Made by a program: the position numbers and the translations under genes. From Opitutaceae bacterium (GTDB lineage: Bacteria; Verrucomicrobiota; Verrucomicrobiia; Opitutales; Opitutaceae), in the NCBI GenBank assembly GCA_016794625.1, contig JAEUGY010000027.1, positions 1-64,000 of the forward strand: a stretch of 64,000 bases of DNA. Direction: 5' to 3'. A model generated the notes under the pieces. That model did no database searches. It was not told the origin of the DNA and saw only the letters and a program-made list of their open reading frames with translations. This document shows, one piece after another, positions 24,627 to 33,203 of this stretch. How positions within the stretch are numbered: position 1 is the stretch's first letter; each line of letters starts with the position of its first letter.

Positions 24627-25230
24627 CCTGCAATCCCTCTGGCAGACGCCGGAAAATCAACCCTCCGCCGCAAGCCGGGAATCCATGCGGATCCACTTCC
24701 TGGCAACCCTGCGGGCGCGCCGGCGGCGGGTCGCGCTCTTCCTCGGGCTGGTGGTCGCCGGGCTGCTCGTGCCGACCACGGTGCTCCTCGCCTCGCTGCT
24801 TCGCCCTGCGTCGGGCGTGGGTAGGGACATCGACGTGATGCGCGAATGGAGCGTGTTCCTGCTGCTCGTATTCCCCTGGATCGGCGCCGGCCTGTTTGTC
24901 CGGCAGTTCCTCCGGCATCGTCAGAGGCACCCGCATCCGGACCAGTCGATTCGCGACTGCCTGCGCGCGCTGCTCGACGAAAACCGACTCGCCCGGTTCC
25001 GCTACCTCGGAGCGGCCATTTTGAACGGAGCCATGCTGCTCTTGATGCCCGTGATCGTCCACCAGCTGCAGGCCTCCGGCAAAGCGGGTGACGAAATCGT
25101 CGTGCCGGCATTCGTTGTTCTGCCCGGTCTGCTGCTGATCATCTTCGTCTCGCTCGGCCTCCACTACCGGCGCCGACTCCTGCCGGAAAAGCGATCACTG
25201 GAAACCCTGCTCGCCGCCTACGCCTCGTGA
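24613..25230 (+). CDS. Membrane protein, putative anti-sigma partner
   Basis: A 205-residue protein with a cytoplasmic N-terminus (MSFDDLQSLWQTPEN) and about four TM helices (residues 40-62, 78-97, 133-152, 164-185). It starts inside the sigma gene (14-nt overlap), so the two are translationally coupled. The position and the N-terminal cytosolic segment followed by TM helices suggest a membrane regulator of the sigma factor. It lacks a recognisable zinc-finger (ZAS) motif, so the role is inferred from position. Confidence 0.6.
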   Translation: MSFDDLQSLWQTPENQPSAASRESMRIHFLATLRARRRRVALFLGLVVAGLLVPTTVLLASLLRPASGVGRDIDVMREWSVFLLLVFPWIGAGLFVRQFLRHRQRHPHPDQSIRDCLRALLDENRLARFRYLGAAILNGAMLLLMPVIVHQLQASGKAGDEIVVPAFVVLPGLLLIIFVSLGLHYRRRLLPEKRSLETLLAAYAS

Positions 25231-25240
25231 GGCGGCGACA

Positions 25241-25573
25241 TCAGGCCGCCACTTCGCGCGACTCCGCGGCCAGTTTGATCAGCTTGCCCCGACGCACGAG
25301 CGAGGCGGCACAGAGTCCGATCACACCACCCAGGCACGTCGAGTACAGACTGGCCAGGACACGCAGGTGTTCGAACATCGGCTCAAACACGGCGAACGAG
25401 TTCACCAGGTAGGAGAGCACGCCGGCGATCGTGAGCATGACGAGCGGGAAAAACAGGATGTCGCGGCGCGGAAACAGTCCATCAATACACGCCGCCGTGA
25501 TGAAGTAGGAGAGGCCCAGCTCGATTGAGAAGGCCACCACGCAGAGTGCAAATCCCCAAGTCGAATCTTCCAT
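25241..25573 (-). CDS. Small membrane protein, function unknown
   Basis: A 110-residue protein with about three TM helices (residues 7-29, 38-60, 72-93) and a short basic tail. It starts at ATG 25573. It converges on the sigma/partner pair and sits 11 nt from it. I recognise no family. Confidence 0.6.
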   Translation of the reverse strand: MEDSTWGFALCVVAFSIELGLSYFITAACIDGLFPRRDILFFPLVMLTIAGVLSYLVNSFAVFEPMFEHLRVLASLYSTCLGGVIGLCAASLVRRGKLIKLAAESREVAA

Positions 25574-25583
25574 GCCCGCATCC

Positions 25584-25625
25584 TGAAAACGCCGGAGGGT
25601 CTTGTCACCCTCCGAGCGGTTTTCA
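25584..25625 (-). terminator. Rho-independent terminator (probably bidirectional)
   Basis: On the minus strand the hairpin CGGAGGGT-GACAAG-ACCCTCCG is flanked by AAAAC on one side and GTTTTC on the other. It lies 56 nt downstream of the minus-strand sugar-isomerase-like gene and just upstream of the small membrane protein gene. The A-tract/T-tract symmetry would also work on the plus strand. Confidence 0.7.
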
Positions 25626-25680
25626 CGCGATGCTTGAGACCGTTTTTACCGGTCCCCGGGGATGACCCCGGGTGAAACCC

Positions 25681-26559
25681 TCACCAGCGAACCTGTTCCA
25701 GGTAGCGCAGCGAGAGCGGAATCTGGGCGGCCGCGGCCGCCGACTCGTCCTCGATGAAGTAGTGCTTCACTCCGTACTTCTTGGCCGCGGCGAGCACGAC
25801 GGGCCAGTTGACCTGTCCGGTTCCGAGCACCACATCGTTCTCCGGATCGGTCTTCCCGGTGTGAATGCCCGTCGGCAATCCCTTGCGATAGTCCTTCAGG
25901 TGGATCAGCTCCCAGCGGCCGGGATACTTCGCCAGCCACTTTTCCGGGGCCTCGCCCGGATGGATGACCCAGAGGATGTCCATCTCAAAGGTCACGGTCT
26001 TCGGATTGGTCTCGGTCATGAGCACATCCATGGTGGTGAGCCCCTCCCCGGCCACACCCGGTTTGAATTCGTAACCGTGGCAGTGATAGAAGACCTTGAT
26101 GCCTTCCTTCGCGAGCACGTCGCCGGCGCGATTGAACACCGCCGCCGCCGCCTTGGCATCCGCCAGCGTGAACGTGTCCTTGTGCGGAATCCACGCGCAA
26201 CCGGCATACTTCAGGCCGAGGATCTTGGCGTCCTTGGCAATGCCCTCGGGGTCGTCCCGGAACCGGTCGAACGGAAAGTGGCCCGAAATCGGGACGAGTC
26301 CGCGTGCATCCAGCTCCTTGCGAAACTCGGCCGGGCTCTGCTTGTACGTTCCGGCCAGCTCGACCTCACGCACACCGTAGGCCTTCACGGCATCGAGGGT
26401 GGTCGGGCCGTTCTTGAGGAAGAGTCCGCGCAGGCTGTAAAGCTGCAGGCCCACGGGGCCTTTGAAGTGGGAGCCCGTGCCCACCGCCGCGCCCAGGCAG
26501 GCGAACGGCAGAGCGGCGAAGGCGGCAATCAACGCAAGTCGGGAGCAGAGTCGAATCAT
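25681..26559 (-). CDS. Exported sugar phosphate isomerase/epimerase-like protein
   Basis: A 292-residue TIM-barrel protein of the AP-endonuclease-2/xylose-isomerase-like family, with a signal peptide (MIRLCSRLALIAAFAALPFACLG, in part) from ATG 26559. Conserved positions include VGLQLYSLRG at the first strand, VFYHCHGYEF, TFEMDILWVIHPG, WELIHLKDY and HYFIEDES. Such exported homologues are very common in Verrucomicrobia and Planctomycetes beside sugar-degradation genes; their substrates are largely unknown. A terminator follows at 25584-25625. Confidence 0.82.
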   Translation of the reverse strand: MIRLCSRLALIAAFAALPFACLGAAVGTGSHFKGPVGLQLYSLRGLFLKNGPTTLDAVKAYGVREVELAGTYKQSPAEFRKELDARGLVPISGHFPFDRFRDDPEGIAKDAKILGLKYAGCAWIPHKDTFTLADAKAAAAVFNRAGDVLAKEGIKVFYHCHGYEFKPGVAGEGLTTMDVLMTETNPKTVTFEMDILWVIHPGEAPEKWLAKYPGRWELIHLKDYRKGLPTGIHTGKTDPENDVVLGTGQVNWPVVLAAAKKYGVKHYFIEDESAAAAAQIPLSLRYLEQVRW

Positions 26560-26665
26560 GGGTCGGAGGGGTGGAAGAAAGAGAACGCTGCATCGTGGAC
26601 CGCGTTTTCGATCCGGAGCAAGCGAAGGATGCACGATTCCAGCTCCGCCGGCACCTCTCCCCCCA

Positions 26666-27367
26666 TTACCCGACCCCGCGGCCGCGCATCGCCCGCGCCT
26701 GGTTGAAGGCCGCCAGGCAGTTCGAAAACAGGAAAAACGTCATCAATCCGGTCCATAGGGACTGACTCCAGATGGCCAGACCCGCCAGCCCGGCGATGCC
26801 CACAAATCCGATCGCCGAAGCCACCAGCAGGCTGGTCGCCGGTCCCGTCACGTACCAAAGCAGGGAGCGCAGGATCTGCCCGCCGTCCAGCGGGTAGACC
26901 GGCAGGAGGTTGAAGGCGAGCAGCAGGAGATTGACCTTCTGGATGTCGGCGAGGAAGTTATCGAAATCTGGATACGGAGCAAGCAGCCCCTGCTCCCGGG
27001 CCAGCCACGCCACCCCGAACAGGACGGGCGCCAGCACCACGTTGACCAGCGGTCCGGCGGCCACGCTCCAGAGCGTCGCTCCGGGACGCTGGGGCGTGGC
27101 GAGGTAGGCGATGCCGCCAAAAGGCCAGAGGATGATCTCATCCGCCCGGCCGCCGACCTGGCGGCAGGCGAGGGAGTGACCAAACTCGTGCAGGAGCACA
27201 ATGCAGAAGAGCGCCACGTACTCCGCCACGTTCCAGACCAGCGACGAGTACCGGCCGGAGCGCGCCATCACGGCGTAAACCGCCACCAGAAGCCAGGACC
27301 AGTGGAGATAAACCTGGATGCCGGCGAACGCGAAGAGACGAAACGACTTTTCTTGAGCGGGAAACAC
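26666..27367 (-). CDS. Site-2 protease family (M50) membrane metalloprotease
   Basis: A 233-residue intramembrane zinc protease. The HEFGH zinc motif is at 60-64, in the helix IVLLHEFGHSLACRQVGG. The second metal motif NLLPVYPLDGGQ is at about 154-165. Five to six TM segments are present, with no PDZ or CBS domain, so this is the compact form. The frame opens at a GTG (27367) and no better in-frame ATG is seen nearby. The substrate is unknown; site-2 proteases often cleave anti-sigma factors, and a sigma/membrane-partner pair lies 1.4 kb away, but no direct link can be shown. Confidence 0.85.
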   Translation of the reverse strand: MFPAQEKSFRLFAFAGIQVYLHWSWLLVAVYAVMARSGRYSSLVWNVAEYVALFCIVLLHEFGHSLACRQVGGRADEIILWPFGGIAYLATPQRPGATLWSVAAGPLVNVVLAPVLFGVAWLAREQGLLAPYPDFDNFLADIQKVNLLLLAFNLLPVYPLDGGQILRSLLWYVTGPATSLLVASAIGFVGIAGLAGLAIWSQSLWTGLMTFFLFSNCLAAFNQARAMRGRGVG

Positions 27368-27434
27368 CCGCCATCGCTATCCGCGCCGCCCCCCCGGCTC
27401 AAGCGCATTGTCCCCCACCACCGCAGCGCCCCTC

Positions 27435-27838
27435 CATTGTCGGGCCGCCCCTTGCGGGCGCGCCTGCACCGCGTGCGCGGTGAAGCTCGAAGGGCGAAGA
27501 GTGAAGTGCGAAACGTCGGAAACAGAAGCGGATAGTTTGTCTTGGTAGCACCGTTCCGAAATTCAGCGTTCAGCGTTCAGCGTTCGGCGTTCGGCGTTCG
27601 GCGTTAGGCGTTCGGCGTTCACCCCCCGTTCCATTGTAGGGCCGCCCCTTGCGGGCGCGCCTGCACCGCGTGCGCGGTGAAGTTCGAAGGGCAAAGAGTG
27701 AAGTGCGAAACGTCGGAAACAGAAGCGGATAGTATGTCTTGGTAGCACCGTTCCGAAATTCAGCGTTCAGCGTTCGGCGTTCAGCGTTCGGCGTCCCCCC
27801 CCCGTCCCATTGTCGGGCCGCCCCTTGCGGGCGCGCCT
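27435..27838 (+). repeat. Tandem duplication of a 176-197 bp unit with internal 7-mer arrays
   Basis: Units start at 27435 and 27632, each with a REP-like element, and a third REP start is at 27808. Each full unit carries GTGAAGTGCGAAACGTCGGA, then AAGCGGATAGT, GGTAGCACCGTTCCGAAATT and a run of TTCRGCG heptamers (about 8 copies at 27562-27621, about 5 at 27759-27794). Apart from heptamer number, the two units differ by only a few bases. Confidence 0.85.
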
Positions 27839-27872
27839 CGGGATTGCGCTCAAGCGTCACCTCTTCAACGTC

Positions 27873-27903
27873 AGGCATGGCCGCGAGGGCCAGCCCTACA
27901 ATG
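27873..27903 (-). repeat. REP-like palindromic element, copy 11 (inverted)
   Basis: AGGCATGGCCGCGAGGGCCA then GCCCTACAATG; it is inverted relative to the three copies just upstream. Confidence 0.85.
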
Positions 27904-28225
27904 GAAGCGGATGTCGAACGCAATTCGCTCCCCTTCGCGCCGGCTTAAGTCCGCCTGGCCGCGCACGGTCAACGAAGCCGAAGCGCGTCGGGAGCAACGT
28001 GGTTAATCACTGGTTACAGACTGGGGCGGAGCAATTCGGGACCTTCCCGCGTCCGGTCCCAATTTCGAGATGCCCCGCACCCACAATTGACATCAAACGT
28101 CGCCGCTTTCCTCACCCACATTTACATTATGTCTTTATCCATCAACGTATTAAGATCACGGCAGGCAGTTGGCACGCCACGTGATAATGAGGCGCTCCCT
28201 CATCTCTTTTGTTTCAAACCCACTC

Positions 28226-30895
28226 ATGAAAACACGTCCCTACTTTGGCGCAGGTTGTTTCCTGCGCTCTCCTCGTCTTCTCGGCTGCATCGCCGTCCTG
28301 CTCCTGGGCGCCGCTCCGCTGGCCGCAGTGGTTCCGCCCGGCGCGACGCCGGCGCCGAATCTTCCCGATACCACCTCCGCCTTTCCCAAACGCATCCAGG
28401 CGCGGGGCGCGAACTTCGGTGTGTGGGATCAGGCCATGCTCCTGCCCTACTTCGGGCGAGCAGGTTTTTACGCCGCTCCCAGCGTCAACGCCTCGGACGA
28501 CAACTCCTTCGGCGGTCTGCTCGAGTTTGACCAGGCGGGCAACACGCTGCGCCGCATCTCCCCGCAGCAGCACGGCACCACCCTGGCTCCCACCACGGAC
28601 CCCTCGGTGTTCTTCGCCGAGCGCTCCCTCTTCGGCACATCCTCCGTCTCCTTTGGCCGCTTCTCCAGCACCGCGCCCTTCACTGCAGTCTATCAGCATA
28701 CCCTCGCTGCCGACCCGGCCAAGACCACGGTGTATCAGGGACTCAGCGACGGACGCGTCGCCGTCGTCCAAAATCTCAACGATCACATTGAGGTGATCGT
28801 GCTGCAGTCCAACGGTGCCGTAGCCTGGGCGCGCCGCTTGAACTCCCCTTTGTTCGGGGTCACCGCAGTCCCGGTCGCAGTCAACTCGCAAACCGTCACG
28901 GCCACTCCCTTCACCGACGGCTCCCTGCTCATCCACGTCAACAAGTTGATGTTCGATCAGGAGACCGTTTCCCTCTCCGCCGAAAACATCTTCGTCAAAC
29001 TATCAGCGACCGGGGTCCAAGAGTGGGCCAGAAAGTCGTCGGGTGTCGACCGGATTTCCCTGGCCCTTCCCGGCCAGAACAACGCCTTCTATCTCGTGGG
29101 AACGGACTTGTCCGGTTTCGGCGGGGAAGACGACGAGGAACCAGCTCCCAGCACGCAGGTGATCAGCAAGTTCACCCCGGGCGGCGTCCCGGTCTGGTCC
29201 AAGCGCTATTCCGGTTCGCTGCTCTCGGTTGCGGGGGAACTGCCGGGTGACAAAGTTCTGCTTTCCGGATACACCCGCAGCGTGATGCAGGTCTTCGGGT
29301 CCTCCGTGCTCGCGGTCGTCGGCTCCACCGGCGCGATCGAGGCACAGACGATGTTCTCATTTGGAGCCCAAAACTTCACGTTTCCGGCCATCGAGAATGG
29401 CCGCATCTGGCTGGCTACAGTCGCCACCGACGCCACCGGAGGCGTGTTCTCCAGCGCAGGTCCCGCCCATATCGGCCTGACGGATGCCTCGCTTGGTTCG
29501 ATTCAATGGAAGCGCTACAAGCACAATGCCAGCTTCGCCATGATCAGCCCGGATCCGGAGTCCGATGACGTTGCCGTCTCCTTCCAGATTCCGTCCGAGC
29601 ACGCCTCCGATCTGCTCACGATCAAGGACAACTTCACCGTGAACAATGCGGTGTGCGCGCTCCTGACCGACACCACCACCCCGGCCTCGTCACCGGGCCT
29701 CGTGGTCGAGAACGCGGCCGTTACGCTCACCGATGTGGCCGTCGGCTCGGTCGCCTTCAATCCGACTCTGACCGGCGCAACGCTCACCTTCGAGGTCATG
29801 ACCACCTCGGAAACGCCGCTCTGCAATGCGGGCGGCGGCGGGGGCGGTACGGTCACGTTTGTCACCCAGCCCCAATCGCAGACCGTGGCCGCCTCGAGCG
29901 CCGCCACGTTCAGCGCCACCGTCAACGCCCCGGCCGGCGCCGCTGTCACCTACCAGTGGCGGCTGAACGGCGTCGCCATCGCCGGTGCCACCAGCGCCAC
30001 CTACACCGTCGCATCGGTACAGCCGGGCCATGTCGGGCTCTATACGGTAGCCGCCACGGCCAACGGCACCACCGTCGTCAGCGGCGCCGCCCTGCTGTCG
30101 CTCACCACCAACGCCAAGATAGTCGGGGCCGCCACCGAGGTGGGATCGAACATTCGTCACCCCAATGGCAATACCTACGACCAGTTCCTCCTGACGGGAT
30201 CCTCCGCCTCCGTTCGCGCCGATCCGGGCGAAGTGGCCCGAATCTCGTACATCGATCTCAACGACGACATCGTCCAGGTCGAGTTTGCCGGAGCCGGGGT
30301 GCTCACCGTGACGCTGGCCAATCCAAGCGGACCCGCCCTCGCCGCCCACTACAATCAGCCAACCGTTTCCTACATGAAGGGACACGCCACGCTGACGTTC
30401 ACCGGCACCGACCAGACCTCCAACCTCAGCGTCTTCAGCGTGGGATCCATCACCGCCGTGAATCAGGCCCTGTTCAAGCCGGGGATCGCCTACGACGGAA
30501 TCGCCGACATCGCGCTGATCACCGTCGCCAGCCCGAATCAGACCTTCGGCGGCATCCGGGCCGGCAACGCGGGTTGCTTCGCGGTATCCGGTGACACTGG
30601 CGTCTCCGCCCGGGGAGTCACCTTCACCGGACCGATTGTGCTGCACGAGATCGATGCCCGCGACGCCGCCTCTCCCCGTCTGCTCACCGGCGCGGTTACG
30701 GGCGGCGAAATCCGGATCACTGGGGGCAATCTGCTCCAATCCAATAGCCGAGCCATTGATTTCGGCACCGCCACGGTGGTGCGGATGAGTGCCGGCACCA
30801 CCTCCCATGGCGTTCCCCTTGCCGCCCAACTGAATCAGGGCAAGCTGGAGCGCGATGGCCAGAACGTGACCACCACCGTCGTGGTGAATCCGTAG
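28226..30895 (+). CDS. Large secreted protein with Ig-like domain
   Basis: An 889-residue exported protein. Start ATG 28226 gives a good signal peptide (MKTRPYFGAGC..., hydrophobic LGCIAVLLLGAAPLAAV). Residues about 45-545 form a repetitive beta-rich region with recurring xVxWxxR-like strands (GAVAWARRL, GVQEWARK, GVPVWSKRY, GSIQWKRY), suggestive of a beta-propeller. An Ig-like domain follows at about 550-625 (FVTQPQSQTVAASSAATFS... YQWRLNGVAIAGATSATYTV, in part), a type very common in Opitutaceae. The last 260 residues are beta-rich and unassigned. It probably acts at the cell surface or outside. No catalytic motif was seen. Confidence 0.75.
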   Translation: MKTRPYFGAGCFLRSPRLLGCIAVLLLGAAPLAAVVPPGATPAPNLPDTTSAFPKRIQARGANFGVWDQAMLLPYFGRAGFYAAPSVNASDDNSFGGLLEFDQAGNTLRRISPQQHGTTLAPTTDPSVFFAERSLFGTSSVSFGRFSSTAPFTAVYQHTLAADPAKTTVYQGLSDGRVAVVQNLNDHIEVIVLQSNGAVAWARRLNSPLFGVTAVPVAVNSQTVTATPFTDGSLLIHVNKLMFDQETVSLSAENIFVKLSATGVQEWARKSSGVDRISLALPGQNNAFYLVGTDLSGFGGEDDEEPAPSTQVISKFTPGGVPVWSKRYSGSLLSVAGELPGDKVLLSGYTRSVMQVFGSSVLAVVGSTGAIEAQTMFSFGAQNFTFPAIENGRIWLATVATDATGGVFSSAGPAHIGLTDASLGSIQWKRYKHNASFAMISPDPESDDVAVSFQIPSEHASDLLTIKDNFTVNNAVCALLTDTTTPASSPGLVVENAAVTLTDVAVGSVAFNPTLTGATLTFEVMTTSETPLCNAGGGGGGTVTFVTQPQSQTVAASSAATFSATVNAPAGAAVTYQWRLNGVAIAGATSATYTVASVQPGHVGLYTVAATANGTTVVSGAALLSLTTNAKIVGAATEVGSNIRHPNGNTYDQFLLTGSSASVRADPGEVARISYIDLNDDIVQVEFAGAGVLTVTLANPSGPALAAHYNQPTVSYMKGHATLTFTGTDQTSNLSVFSVGSITAVNQALFKPGIAYDGIADIALITVASPNQTFGGIRAGNAGCFAVSGDTGVSARGVTFTGPIVLHEIDARDAASPRLLTGAVTGGEIRITGGNLLQSNSRAIDFGTATVVRMSAGTTSHGVPLAAQLNQGKLERDGQNVTTTVVVNP

Positions 30896-31058
30896 TCCGA
30901 CGACACGAGTGTTCCGCGGGAGGGCCGGCTCCCGCGGCAGCGCACCGGTGTCGTACCAAGGTTCGGCTGCAGGAACGTCCGGCCCCTCTGCATTCGTTGA
31001 AGCGGCGCCATCCTCGCGGGGTCCGCCACCCCACCCCCACCCGAATCGGACGTCCATC

Positions 31059-31086
31059 CGTTGGAGGTGGCCTCGCTGAGGCCGCG
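31059..31086 (+). repeat. Dispersed element with GGCCTC/GAGGCC stem, copy 2
   Basis: CGTTGGAGGTGGCCTCGCTG then AGGCCGCG, in the 293-nt gene-free gap between the Ig-domain protein and the DUF1573 gene. The same sequence occurs at 435-462 and inverted at 51439-51466. Confidence 0.7.
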
Positions 31087-31188
31087 ACGGGCCCGCCAGG
31101 TCTCGCCTCCGTTGTCCCGGTTCTCAACACGACGCCAATCCCCGCGAGGTTCGCGACCCCGCCTCCTACGGCATCTCCGGACGCTCAC

Positions 31189-31842
31189 TCACTGCAAGGC
31201 CGCGAACACCTTGGTGAAACGTTCCTTCTCGCCCACGCGCGTTGGAATGATGACGACGGCCACGTCGGATTTCACCCGGGTCAGGGGTTTGAGCCGAAGC
31301 CACATCACATGGGGCGCATCCCCGGGGATCAGTTCCGCCGACAGCACGCCCGGATTTACCTGGGGGGTGCCGAGGCGGGTGATTCCGGGCTTGAGCAAGG
31401 TGAGTTTGACGCGCTGCTCCACCGCGTCCGTTCCCGGCGCCCAAATCACGCGGCGCGGTTCCGCGGTCACGATTTCGGCGATGGTCACCACAAAGGTGAG
31501 CCGATGCACCACCGCGGGAAGGTCGTCAAACGTCACCTTGATTTCCCGCTCCTGGCGTCCGATGCGTTCACCAAAACTGAATTCCAACACCACCTCGCCG
31601 GTCTCACCCGGAGCCACGGCGCCCCGTTGCGGCCGCGCCTCGGTGCAGCTGCAATCCGCCTCCACCTTCACAACACGAACGGGTCTTGTCCCATGGTTGG
31701 TGAACGAGAACGTCACCACCTGGTGTTCCTCCTCCGACGACGCCTGAAACGCCTGCTCCGGCTTCGCCCACACCACCTCCGCCCCGGTCATCAACCGGGC
31801 CCCCACGACCAGCAGCAGCAGCCACAAGCACACTCGCATCAT
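31189..31842 (-). CDS. DUF1573 secreted protein
   Basis: A 217-residue exported protein with a signal peptide (MMRVCLWLLLLVVGARLMTG) from ATG 31842. The DUF1573 Ig-like fold follows: FSFTNHGTRPVRVVKVEADCSCTEA, with the family's paired cysteines at about 64 and 66, then GAVAPGETGEVVLEFSFG. The family is common in Bacteroidota and Verrucomicrobiota; its role is unknown. Upstream are two GTGTCATC palindromes. Confidence 0.85.
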   Translation of the reverse strand: MMRVCLWLLLLVVGARLMTGAEVVWAKPEQAFQASSEEEHQVVTFSFTNHGTRPVRVVKVEADCSCTEARPQRGAVAPGETGEVVLEFSFGERIGRQEREIKVTFDDLPAVVHRLTFVVTIAEIVTAEPRRVIWAPGTDAVEQRVKLTLLKPGITRLGTPQVNPGVLSAELIPGDAPHVMWLRLKPLTRVKSDVAVVIIPTRVGEKERFTKVFAALQ

Positions 31843-31887
31843 GCTGCGATCTACTCCACCCCCTCCCCCGAGTCGACCTCGAATCCC

Positions 31888-31910
31888 AGTGTCATCCGCC
31901 CGATGACACT
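31888..31910. repeat. GTGTCATC-N5-GATGACAC palindrome, copy 4
   Basis: AGTGTCATC, CGCCC, GATGACACT; perfect 9-bp arms, 45 nt upstream of the DUF1573 start codon. Confidence 0.8.
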
Positions 31911-31957
31911 CGGCACGGACCACGCCTGAAGACCACCTGCTTCGTCGCACGGCGAAA

Positions 31958-31980
31958 AGTGTCATCCGCCGGATGACACT
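31958..31980. repeat. GTGTCATC-N5-GATGACAC palindrome, copy 5
   Basis: AGTGTCATC, CGCCG, GATGACACT; perfect arms, 47 nt beyond copy 4. Confidence 0.8.
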
Positions 31981-32157
31981 TCGCAGGGGGAAGATGCCTT
32001 TGGGCGGTGGGGTGGTCGACCGACGGTCGGCAGTTGAGCAGCGGACGGAGCGTTCGATGGCTCCTCTGGCGGGTAGCGAGGAGGCGGCGTAGGCGAGGGG
32101 CGGCGGCGGCTTCGTCGCCTCACGGGGGAGGTCCTGGCCCGTCCGGGGGGGGGCAGC

Positions 32158-33186
32158 TCAGTCGAGAGCAACCATGGCCTTGATGACGCCGGTCTCGGGC
32201 TTGAGCCAGGTGGGGAACTCCGCAATCAGGCGTTCAAAGGGTGCGCGATGGGTGATCCACGGTCCGGTGTCGATCGTGCCCTCCTCGATCAGACGGATGA
32301 TGCGCGCGAAGTCGCGGGAAAGCGCATTGCGCGAGCCCATCAGCGTCAACTCCCGGCGGTGCATCACCGGGGCATGCGGGAACACGAGCTCCTGCTGGGT
32401 GATCCCCACATACACGATGCGGGCGCCGAACGTGCCATAGCGCAGCGCCTCGCTCATCGAGCGGCTGTTTCCCGTGGCATCGATCACGACATCGGCCAGG
32501 CGCGCCTCGGTGATGGTCTCGAGGGCCTTCAGCTCGGAGCCGTCGCCCTTGACCAACACCGTGTGCGGCACCTCGAGGCGTTCGCGACAGAACGCGAGGC
32601 GGGCCTCGTTGATGTCCATGACCACGCAGACCGCGCCGGCCACCTTGACAAACTCAATCACCGACAGCCCGATCGGACCCGCGCCAATGACCAGCACGTG
32701 CTCGCCGGCGCGCACCCCGGCCCGGTCCACCGCGTGGCAGCCGATGGCGAGGGTTTCCACCAGCGCCAGCTGTTCAAAGCTGAGCGTACGCGAAACATGC
32801 AGCTTGCGCGCCGGCAGCAGCATGCGCTCGCACATGCCACCGTCACACATCACCCCGAGCGTCTGATGCTGTTCGCAACAGTTGGTCAATCCCCGCCGGC
32901 AGGAGTAACAGCGCTGGCAGTTGATGTACGGTTCGACCGAACAGCGGTCGCCCGGCCGGACGTTCTCCACCCCGGCGCCCACCGCGAGAACCTCGACCCC
33001 GAGCTCATGTCCCGGAATTCTTGGATACGAATAGAACGGCATCTTGCCGAGGTAACCACCGTAGTCGGTGCCGCAGATACCGACCCGGTGGATGCGGACC
33101 AGGGCCTCGCCCGGGGCGGGTGCCGCGGGTTCCGGGATCTCCAGGGGGCGAAAGGACAGCGGCTTCTCCAGTTGCAGGGCTTTCAT
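32158..33186 (-). CDS. Zinc-binding alcohol/polyol dehydrogenase
   Basis: A 342-residue medium-chain dehydrogenase. GICGTDYGG and PRIPGHELGVEV hold the catalytic zinc ligands. The structural-zinc cysteine cluster is NCQRCYSCRRGLTNCC (about residues 89-104), and the Rossmann motif is VIGAGPIGLSVIEF. It resembles L-galactonate/sorbitol/threonine-type dehydrogenases. It starts at ATG 33186 and is the last gene of a four-gene minus-strand cluster with an L-galactose-type reductase, FucU and an isomerase, so it probably oxidises a deoxy-sugar acid or polyol. Confidence 0.88.
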   Translation of the reverse strand: MKALQLEKPLSFRPLEIPEPAAPAPGEALVRIHRVGICGTDYGGYLGKMPFYSYPRIPGHELGVEVLAVGAGVENVRPGDRCSVEPYINCQRCYSCRRGLTNCCEQHQTLGVMCDGGMCERMLLPARKLHVSRTLSFEQLALVETLAIGCHAVDRAGVRAGEHVLVIGAGPIGLSVIEFVKVAGAVCVVMDINEARLAFCRERLEVPHTVLVKGDGSELKALETITEARLADVVIDATGNSRSMSEALRYGTFGARIVYVGITQQELVFPHAPVMHRRELTLMGSRNALSRDFARIIRLIEEGTIDTGPWITHRAPFERLIAEFPTWLKPETGVIKAMVALD

Positions 33187-33203
33187 GGTTCAGGATGTCG
33201 AAC

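Larger units (their letters stand above)
27368..28225. other. Repeat-rich intergenic region and probable promoter zone
   Basis: No gene is seen; open frames here are translations of repeats (NAERRT-type). 27435-27838 is a tandem duplication carrying REP copies 8-10, and copy 11 follows inverted at 27873-27903. The stretch 28085-28165 is AT-richer (TTGACA at 28087, TTTACATTAT at 28121), so it probably holds the promoter of the secreted protein gene at 28226. No precise -35/-10 pair is convincing. Confidence 0.65.
31843..32157. other. Intergenic region with two palindromes
   Basis: This 315-nt stretch holds the two GTGTCATC palindromes (31888-31910 and 31958-31980) and GC-rich low-complexity sequence at 32060-32157. 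No gene is seen. Confidence 0.7.

Noticed and set aside
27435..27838. Possible CRISPR array
   Set aside because: Repeat units are 176-197 bp and tandem, the short repeat is a 7-mer without spacers, and no cas gene is present.
27570..27923. Open frames reading NAERRTLNAERRT
   Set aside because: These are translations of the TTCAGCG heptamer and REP repeats, not genes.
29690..31057. Gly-rich minus-strand open frame opposite the Ig-domain protein
   Set aside because: Composition reflects the codon pattern of the real gene on the other strand; it also runs into repeats.
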